From assembly GCA_947476855.1 (NCBI GenBank), contig CANJSR010000376.1, positions 1-5,034 of the forward strand: a DNA stretch of 5,034 nucleotides, read 5' to 3'. Of the stretch, positions 1-5,034 are shown one piece after another. Position numbers and translations under genes: made by a program. Source of the stretch: Acetobacteraceae bacterium (GTDB taxonomy: Bacteria; Pseudomonadota; Alphaproteobacteria; Acetobacterales; Acetobacteraceae). Positions within the stretch are counted from its first letter, which is position 1, and each line of letters begins with the position of its first letter. The notes under the pieces are model-generated. The model saw only the letters and a program-made list of their open reading frames with translations. It was not told the origin of the DNA and ran no database searches.

Positions 1-2
1 AA

Positions 3-59
3 TGAGGGGATTCGTGAGCAGATACCCGCCAAAGCGGCTTCGGAGACTCAAAACTTTAT
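3..59 (+). other. Upstream continuation of the methyltransferase frame, interrupted by two in-frame TGA codons
   Basis: Reading upstream from the GTG at 60 in the same frame gives ADTRQSGFGDSKLY directly before VVQT. This resembles what normally precedes the YVVQT motif in type III-like methyltransferases, where a (W)xDT motif followed by a Gly/Phe-rich turn is usual. The codon before A-D-T is TGA (15-17), at a place where the family commonly has Trp (TGG), and another TGA lies at 3-5. The other two forward frames show no methyltransferase-like residues here. The simplest reading is a reading frame damaged by nonsense change or by rearrangement at the left edge. The family comparison is from memory, not an alignment. 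No separate gene or promoter was recognised in these bases. Confidence 0.45.
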
Positions 60-1574
60 GTGGTTCAGACGGCCGTAAAAGTCGTGCAACGATGCTTGCT
101 CATGGCTACTGACCCTGGTGATCTCGTCCTCGATCCGACCTGCGGCTCGGGCACCACCGCGGCTGTCGCGGAACAGTGGGGCCGCCGCTGGATTACTGTC
201 GATACTTCACGTGTTGCTGTGGCCCTTGCTCGCACCAGAATTATGACGACAAAATATCCGTACTATTATCTAGCAGATAGCCGTACGGGCCAGTCAAAAG
301 AGCAGTCTTTATCTGGTACAATCCTGTCCACCAGCGTCGCTTACGATGATGTCCGGCACGGCTTTGTCTACGAACGTGTCCCCCACATCACGCTGAAATC
401 CATCGCCAACAACGCCGAAATCGACGTCCTCTGGGAAGAAGCCCAACAAACCCTCGAACCCCTGCGCGCCAGCCTCAACGCCGCCCTCGGCACGGCGTGG
501 GAGGAATGGCAAATCCCCCGCGACCCGGACCCGAAATGGCCCGCCGCCGTCACGAAAACCCACGTCGCCTGGTGGGAATCCCGTATCGAGCGGCAGAGGC
601 GTATCGACGCCTCGATCGCTCGGCGGGCCGATATCGAATACCTCTACGACCGTCCGTATGAGGATCGGTCGCGCATCCGCGTCGCCGGCCCCTTCACGGT
701 CGAAAGCCTCTCCCCGCACCGCGTGGTGCCGGCGGATGAGGATGAATTGCTCGACCTGCCCGCCGCCCCCGGCCAGCGCCGCAAGGCCGCCGCTCCGCCT
801 GTGGACTTCGCCGCCATGGTGCTGGATCACCTCCGCACCGCCGGCGTGCATCAGACCCAAAAGGCCGACAGCATCCACTTCACCAGCCTGCACCCCTGGC
901 CCGGCAACTACATCGGCGCCGAGGGGCGGTTCCTGGAAGGCGAAACCGAACGCCGAGCCGGCATCCTGATCGGGCCGGAGTTCGGCACTCTGTCGCGCAC
1001 CGACCTGGTGACCGCGGCGCGAGAGGCGTCGGAGGCAAGGTTCGACGTCCTGATCGCCTGCGCCTTCAACTACGACGCCCACGCCTCCGAGCTGACGAAA
1101 CTCGGCCCCATGCCGATCCTGAAGGCGCGCATGAACCCCGACCTGCACATGGCCGAGGACCTGAAGAACACCGGCCGCGGCAACCTGTTCGTGGTGTTCG
1201 GCGAACCTGATCTGATCGTGGAGGCCGTGCCCGACCAACCCGACCACGTGCGGATCAGGATCATCGGCGTGGACGTGTTCGACCCCCAGACCGGCGACAT
1301 CCGATCGGGCGACACCAAGAGCATCGCCGCCTGGTTCATCGACACCGACTACAACGAGGAAAGCTTCTACGTCCGCCACGCCTACTTCCTGGGCGCCAAC
1401 GACCCCTACAAGTCGCTGAAGACAGCCCTGCGCGCCGAGATCGACGAGGAAGCCTGGGCCACGCTCTACCGCGATGTCTCCCGCCCGTTCCCGAGGCCGG
1501 AGACGGGGCGGGTGGCGGTGAAGGTGATCAATCACTTCGGGGATGAGGTGATGAAAGTGTTCAGCATTGGATGA
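60..1574 (+). CDS. Type III-like (Mod-type) DNA methyltransferase, C-terminal part; probably truncated or disrupted
   Basis: The intact family member would transfer a methyl group from SAM to DNA, most likely to adenine N6. Visible motif I is D25-P-T-C-G-S-G-T-T33 (SAM binding), followed by W44-I-T-V-D48-T-S-R, where D48 is the expected motif II acidic residue. After the fold ends near residue 77 comes a family-typical block beginning R99-H-G-F-V-Y-E-R-V, then about 400 residues of conserved extension of unknown role ending in VMKVFSIG. In beta-type methyltransferases the catalytic DPPY motif and target-recognition region precede motif I; neither is here, so this product alone should not methylate. 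Full-length relatives are, from memory, roughly twice as long. The GTG start is only the first possible start after an in-frame TGA at 15-17. It falls inside the conserved YVVQT motif, and the nearest purine run (GGAG at 42-45) is 14 bases away, so it is unlikely to be the ancestral start. The stop overlaps the next gene by 8 bases. GC content rises sharply near position 330. The family call is strong; whether the gene is functional is doubtful. Confidence 0.8.
   Translation: MVQTAVKVVQRCLLMATDPGDLVLDPTCGSGTTAAVAEQWGRRWITVDTSRVAVALARTRIMTTKYPYYYLADSRTGQSKEQSLSGTILSTSVAYDDVRHGFVYERVPHITLKSIANNAEIDVLWEEAQQTLEPLRASLNAALGTAWEEWQIPRDPDPKWPAAVTKTHVAWWESRIERQRRIDASIARRADIEYLYDRPYEDRSRIRVAGPFTVESLSPHRVVPADEDELLDLPAAPGQRRKAAAPPVDFAAMVLDHLRTAGVHQTQKADSIHFTSLHPWPGNYIGAEGRFLEGETERRAGILIGPEFGTLSRTDLVTAAREASEARFDVLIACAFNYDAHASELTKLGPMPILKARMNPDLHMAEDLKNTGRGNLFVVFGEPDLIVEAVPDQPDHVRIRIIGVDVFDPQTGDIRSGDTKSIAAWFIDTDYNEESFYVRHAYFLGANDPYKSLKTALRAEIDEEAWATLYRDVSRPFPRPETGRVAVKVINHFGDEVMKVFSIG
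1545..1552 (+). promoter_or_regulatory. Possible Shine-Dalgarno for the helicase gene, inside the end of the methyltransferase gene
   Basis: The sequence GAGGTGAT is a good match to the anti-Shine-Dalgarno complement. However, it ends about 14 bases before the TTG at 1567, longer than the usual 5-10, so it may contribute only through translational coupling. No better site precedes the alternative ATG at 1609. Confidence 0.25.
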
Positions 1575-3384
1575 TTCTCTCAAAGATAAGAAATCGCTCC
1601 CCCGACCTATGGTTACGTGGACCCCACAGACCATTGTTCAGGCGCTAATCGCAGAGCGTGACCACAGAAAGGCCGGCCTGGGGTTCTCTGTTCTCTCCGC
1701 CACTCAGGAAGACAACAAACTTGTCCTCTCGATAGAACCGCTGAGGGGACAAAGAGGTAGTGCTCTTGATGAGGGACTGGAGGGAAGCAGGGCTGTCTGG
1801 GACCGTGATAACGACGGGCGTGGCGAAGTGTTCGCAGTCGATGCGAATAATGGTCGGATCGTTATCCGGTTCTTTCAGGGGCCGATGCCGGTCCCCGGTC
1901 AGGTGTTGCGCCTTTTCCCACGTGATTTTCTGACGCCGCTGATTGAGCTATGGCAATCTGGCCAACTCCCTCGAGGTCTGATGGGAGCTTTGCGGGTGGG
2001 TCCGCCCGAGCTATTACTGAAAGTCAGATCCCTGCCTCCCGCGTTTTCCGATCTTCGCAAAATGCAACAGGAGGCAATGAATGCAGCGCTTTACCGCCAC
2101 TCGTTGATTATCGGTCCTCCGGGCACGGGGAAGACATACACGATAGGGGCAATGGTATCATACTTACTGACCCGATTTCCCGATTGCCGCATACTCCTTT
2201 TGGGTCCAACAAACATCGCGACCGATGGCGCACTGCTTGCCGTCGATGATTGGTTGGAACGCCTTGGTCGCATGGATGTCCGTCACCATCTTCGCCGCAT
2301 TGGCTCTCGTTTCGATGCACGAAAATTTAGTGATCGAGCCCACCTTCTGGCGCCTGAAGTTGTCGCTGCTGCCACGCAACTCGCTGCCTTGGAGATTGAT
2401 GAACCGCCGCGCTCAGATATATCAAAGTATGTTCAGTGGAAGGAACAGATCGAGCGTGCACGTGCCCACCTGAATGGCGATCTGGCCCAGGTCATCGCGG
2501 GCGCAAGGCTGGTGGCTTGCACCGTTGCATCTGCCTTTATCTGGTTTGACCAGTTGCGCTCTGGTCGGTACCACTTCCTCGTTTGCGATGAGGCAAGTCA
2601 GGTGTCTGCTCCAGCAGCATTAATGCTATCTGGACTGTCTAAGCAATTAATTTTTGCAGGCGATCCTAACCAGCTTTCGCCGATTGTCCAAAATCCGGCT
2701 GCGGCAGTCCACACGGTATTGGCACGAACCGCGTTCCACATGTTGCGGAGCGCACACAAGGTACAACTCGATGAGCAATCGAGAATGACCGGGGAGATTT
2801 GCCGAGCGGTGGGGACCGTCTTCTACGAAGGAAATCTGTATGTTTGCCCACGGGCAGCTGCAGACTCTGAGTGGCACCGTGAACGTTCACCTGTGTTTAT
2901 TGGTGGTAAGGAATTACCAAGGGTGATGGTCGATATGCGGGCAGGAGATGCTCAGTGGTCAGCCAAATTTAATGGGATGATCCGATATGCGTCGGGTAAG
3001 CTGGTTGAATCATACGTGAATGAGCTGCTTGGTTCCTACACATCTGCCGAAGACATGCTGGTGCTGACGCCATTCCGGGCCCAACGCGCCATGATTCGCG
3101 GTTTTCTAAGGCGCGAGACCACTCGACGCATTAAGGTCAGCACCGTGCATCGTTCACAAGGGACCGAGGCGGCAATAGTTATCTTCGATCCTGTCGACGC
3201 GGGAGGGGCATTTCTTAACTCCAGCGAGGGACGTCGTCTGATCAATGTTGCGATTTCCCGAGCGAAGGCCCACGTGATCTTGTTATTGAATGACGCAGAT
3301 TTACGAAACCCCTGGGTGCTCAGGTTGACGCAGATGGCGAAAGGTTCCGATCCATGGTTGGACCGACCGCTGGTCCATGCATAA
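1567..3384 (+). CDS. SF1B (UPF1/Dna2-like) DNA or RNA helicase, 605 residues
   Basis: This is an ATP-driven nucleic-acid translocase or helicase, predicted cytoplasmic. Motifs in order are: Walker A G183-PPGTGK-T190, preceded by Q-Q-E-A; motif Ia G213-PTNIAT-D220; a UPF1-like block A313-RLVACTVASA; Walker B/motif II V339-C-D341-E-A-S-Q; motif III G365-DPNQLSPI-V; motif IV L401-DEQSR-M407; motif V S525-TVHRSQ-G532; motif VI N560-VAISRA-K567. The DEAS box, QSRM and AISRAK are the UPF1/IGHMBP2/Dna2 pattern, a group that typically moves 5' to 3'. The first 160 residues include a beta-rich stretch around residues 85-120 (GEVFAVDANNGRIVIRF) that could be an accessory OB-like or stalk domain. No signal peptide, membrane segment or nuclease motif is seen. 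The start is uncertain. TTG 1567 is the first possible start after an upstream TGA (1552-1554) and overlaps the previous stop; ATG 1609 would remove 14 residues. GC content (about 45-50% in sampled stretches) is clearly below both neighbours. The family is certain; the biological role is inferred from neighbours only. Confidence 0.92.
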   Translation: MDDSLKDKKSLPRPMVTWTPQTIVQALIAERDHRKAGLGFSVLSATQEDNKLVLSIEPLRGQRGSALDEGLEGSRAVWDRDNDGRGEVFAVDANNGRIVIRFFQGPMPVPGQVLRLFPRDFLTPLIELWQSGQLPRGLMGALRVGPPELLLKVRSLPPAFSDLRKMQQEAMNAALYRHSLIIGPPGTGKTYTIGAMVSYLLTRFPDCRILLLGPTNIATDGALLAVDDWLERLGRMDVRHHLRRIGSRFDARKFSDRAHLLAPEVVAAATQLAALEIDEPPRSDISKYVQWKEQIERARAHLNGDLAQVIAGARLVACTVASAFIWFDQLRSGRYHFLVCDEASQVSAPAALMLSGLSKQLIFAGDPNQLSPIVQNPAAAVHTVLARTAFHMLRSAHKVQLDEQSRMTGEICRAVGTVFYEGNLYVCPRAAADSEWHRERSPVFIGGKELPRVMVDMRAGDAQWSAKFNGMIRYASGKLVESYVNELLGSYTSAEDMLVLTPFRAQRAMIRGFLRRETTRRIKVSTVHRSQGTEAAIVIFDPVDAGGAFLNSSEGRRLINVAISRAKAHVILLLNDADLRNPWVLRLTQMAKGSDPWLDRPLVHA

Positions 3385-3386
3385 GC

Positions 3387-3392
3387 GAGGTG
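3387..3392 (+). promoter_or_regulatory. Ribosome binding site of the RelE-like/UvrD fusion gene
   Basis: GAGGTG lies two bases after the helicase stop codon and nine bases before the ATG at 3402. The match and spacing are good and support this ATG as the start. A second purine run, GGGAG at 3396-3400, is too close to the ATG to serve. Confidence 0.65.
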
Positions 3393-3401
3393 TGTGGGAG
3401 C

Positions 3402-5034
3402 ATGGAATTCCGCATCGCCGCAACCTTCAGCGCCAGCCTCGCCCGTCTGGCGGGGGCCGAGCAGAAGGCCGCCAAGACCACGGCGTTTGACCTGCAGATG
3501 GACCCCGCGGCCCCCGGCCTGCGGTTCCATCGCATCGAACGGTCTCGTGACCCTCATTTCTGGTCGGTGCGGGTCAGCGGCGATATCCGGATCATCATCC
3601 ACAAGACCGACGCGAGTTTCCTGCTCGCCTATGTCGGCCATCACGACGACGCCTATACTTGGGCCGAGCGGCGCAGGATCGAGGCACATCCGGCGACGGG
3701 GGCGATCCAGATCGTGGAGGTGCGGGAACGGGTAGAGGACCTGTTCGCACCGCGTGCCGATACTATTCTCGATGTGCCCGTTCCGGTGGAGCCAGCGCCG
3801 CCCAAGCGGCTGTTTCTGGCGCTGTCGCCGGAGGAATTGCTGGGGGTCGGTGTCCCGGTGGACTGGGTCGAGGATGTTCGGGGCGCGACCGAGGACGGCT
3901 TCCTTGCTTTGGCCGAACACCTGCCGGCCGAAGCCGCCGAGGCGTTGCTGGAGTATGTCAGCACCGGCCGCCTACGCCCGCCGGCCCCCGTCGTGCCCGC
4001 CGATCCCTTTGCTCATCCCGACGCGCTGCGCCGGTTCCGGGTGGTGGAGAACGTGGACGCGCTCATGCACGCGCTGGATGCCCCGTGGGAGCAATGGGCG
4101 ATCTTCCTGCATCCCGACCAGCGGGGCATGGTGGAGCGGACCTACAACGGACCGGCCCGCGCGTTGGGGTCGGCTGGGACCGGCAAGACCGTCGTCGCGC
4201 TGCACCGCGCCGCGCGCCTGGCGGGAGCCGAGGGGAAGGTGCTGCTCACCACCTTCTCCCAGCCCCTGGCCAACGCGCTCTCCCGGAAGCTCGGCGTGTT
4301 GCTGGGGGCTGGGTCGCCGGCGCTGCGGCGGGTGACGGTGGCACCCTATCGGACGGTGGCCGATGAGCTTTACCAACTGGCGTTCGGGCGTCGGGCAATG
4401 GTGGCGTCGGATGAGCAGGTGGCGGACGCGGTGAGCAAGGCCTCGGAGGCGGTGGGGGTGAAAGGGTTCACGCCCCGGTTCTTGCTTTCCGAGTGGCGGC
4501 ACGTCGTCGATGCCTGGCAGATCGCGGATGTCGAGGCTTATGCGAAGGTGCCTCGGCTGGGCCGCAAGAACCGCATGAGCGCGGGGCAGCGGGAGCGGCT
4601 GTGGCCGGTGTTTGCAGCCGTGCGGGCGGCGCTGGCCAAGCGAGGCCTGGCGACGTGGCCGGATGTGTATGGGCGGGTTGCGGCCTATTACGCGGGGCGC
4701 GAGGCAAAGCCATTTGATCAGATCGTCGTGGACGAGGCGCAAGACCTGGGGGTTGCGGAGTTGCGTTTCCTGGCGGCGATCGCTCCGAAGTCAGCCGATG
4801 CGCTGTTCTTTGCGGGCGACCTTGGGCAACGGATATTCCAGCAGCCATTTTCGTGGGCGGCGCTTGGCGTCGATGTGCGGGGGCGATCTTCGACGCTGAC
4901 GGTGAACTACCGAACGAGCCACCAGATCAGGCGCGCAGCCGATCGACTGTTGCCCAAAGCGGTGCAGGACGTCGATGGCGACGCGGATGAGCGGGGGCGG
5001 ACCGTTTCGGTGTTCAACGGTCCTCCACCGGCCA
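3402..5034 (+). CDS. RelE/ParE-like toxin domain fused to UvrD/PcrA-type (SF1A) helicase; runs off the right end
   Basis: The frame is open for 544 codons to the window edge, with no stop. Residues 1-95 resemble a RelE/ParE/YafQ-type toxin: an N-terminal helical part (TFSASLARLAGAEQKAAKTT), then W54-S-V-R57, D61-I-R63-I-I-I-H67 and V78-G-H-H-D-D-A-Y85, the last matching the family's terminal His...Tyr strand. A Pro-rich linker (residues 127-135, PVPVEPAPPK) and a helical region (about 140-185) follow. The helicase part shows the Q-motif Gln240 in H-P-D-Q-R, Walker A G256-SAGTGK-T263, motif Ia-like LLTTFSQPLANAL, Walker B V-V-D444-E-A-Q-D448, motif III F-A-G472-D-L-G-Q-R477 and motif IV N502-Y-R-T-S. 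Motifs V and VI must lie beyond the window. UvrD/PcrA helicases usually move 3' to 5'. I recall this fused architecture from existing database proteins annotated as UvrD-type helicases, so it is probably a known but poorly characterised family. No antitoxin gene lies beside it. GC is high, reaching 75% around Walker A. The gene follows the previous one by 17 bases with its own ribosome binding site. Confidence 0.9.
   Translation, partial: MEFRIAATFSASLARLAGAEQKAAKTTAFDLQMDPAAPGLRFHRIERSRDPHFWSVRVSGDIRIIIHKTDASFLLAYVGHHDDAYTWAERRRIEAHPATGAIQIVEVRERVEDLFAPRADTILDVPVPVEPAPPKRLFLALSPEELLGVGVPVDWVEDVRGATEDGFLALAEHLPAEAAEALLEYVSTGRLRPPAPVVPADPFAHPDALRRFRVVENVDALMHALDAPWEQWAIFLHPDQRGMVERTYNGPARALGSAGTGKTVVALHRAARLAGAEGKVLLTTFSQPLANALSRKLGVLLGAGSPALRRVTVAPYRTVADELYQLAFGRRAMVASDEQVADAVSKASEAVGVKGFTPRFLLSEWRHVVDAWQIADVEAYAKVPRLGRKNRMSAGQRERLWPVFAAVRAALAKRGLATWPDVYGRVAAYYAGREAKPFDQIVVDEAQDLGVAELRFLAAIAPKSADALFFAGDLGQRIFQQPFSWAALGVDVRGRSSTLTVNYRTSHQIRRAADRLLPKAVQDVDGDADERGRTVSVFNGPPPA

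Noticed and set aside
3..17. TGA read as tryptophan (recoded genetic code), which would give W-GDS-W-ADT before the methyltransferase.
   Set aside because: The same gene uses TGG for its Trp residues and ends at a TGA followed directly by the next gene. High GC also argues against a TGA-Trp organism.
309..1634. A 441-codon open frame on the minus strand across the methyltransferase gene.
   Set aside because: The product is rich in Gly, Val, His and Arg, has no recognisable motif, and lies opposite a clearly conserved protein. Such frames arise from strong G/C third-position bias.
3385..3401. Possible terminator or promoter in the gap between the two helicase genes.
   Set aside because: Only 17 bases are available. 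They hold a ribosome binding site but no inverted repeat, T-run or -10/-35 pair.
3036..3920. A 294-codon minus-strand open frame spanning the end of the SF1B helicase and the start of the fusion gene.
   Set aside because: It crosses two well supported genes on the other strand, has low-complexity Arg/Pro/Gly-rich composition and no domain signature.
3659..4366. A 235-codon plus-strand frame (and an overlapping 193-codon one at 3754-4335) inside the fusion gene.
   Set aside because: Both are Arg/Gly/Ala/Pro-rich shadows. The frame starting at 3402 carries the helicase motifs continuously through the same bases.
3972..4742. A 256-codon minus-strand frame opposite the UvrD-type helicase.
   Set aside because: It is opposite the Walker A to Walker B region of a clear helicase and its His/Arg/Pro-rich product shows no family features.

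Overview
The window looks like part of an accessory DNA-processing or defence-type island in a high-GC bacterium. A proteobacterium is likely, but that is an impression from codon choice and protein style; no rRNA or tRNA marker is present. All three supported genes lie on the + strand, tightly packed: genes 1 and 2 overlap by 8 bases, and genes 2 and 3 are 17 bases apart. This suggests one transcription unit that starts left of the window and continues past its right end.

Positions 1-1574 hold the C-terminal part of a large type III-like (Mod-type) DNA methyltransferase. It has the SAM-binding motif I (DPTCGSGTT) and the long conserved C-terminal extension. The catalytic DPPY motif and target-recognition region, which precede motif I in this class, are not in the window. 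Two in-frame TGA codons (3-5 and 15-17) separate this reading frame from anything upstream, while family-like sequence already begins just after the second TGA. The gene is therefore probably disrupted or truncated, unless an unusual restart is used.

Positions 1567-3384 encode a complete, compact 605-residue SF1B (UPF1/Dna2-like) helicase with all the main helicase motifs and no recognisable nuclease domain. Positions 3402-5034 encode an unterminated protein, open to the window edge. It fuses a RelE/ParE-like toxin fold at the N-terminus to an SF1A (UvrD/PcrA-like) helicase, seen here from the Q motif to motif IV.

Base composition is mosaic. Sampled stretches are about 42-55% GC in the first 330 bases, 63-75% in the rest of gene 1, about 45-50% in gene 2, and up to 75% in gene 3. 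This suggests assembly from parts of different origin. Taken together, a methyltransferase (remnant) plus two SF1 helicases of predicted opposite polarity, one carrying a toxin-like domain, is consistent with a restriction-modification or phage-defence locus. That function is an inference from context. No insertion sequence, CRISPR array, RNA gene, attachment site or terminator could be supported, and no stretch over 300 bases lacks a gene.
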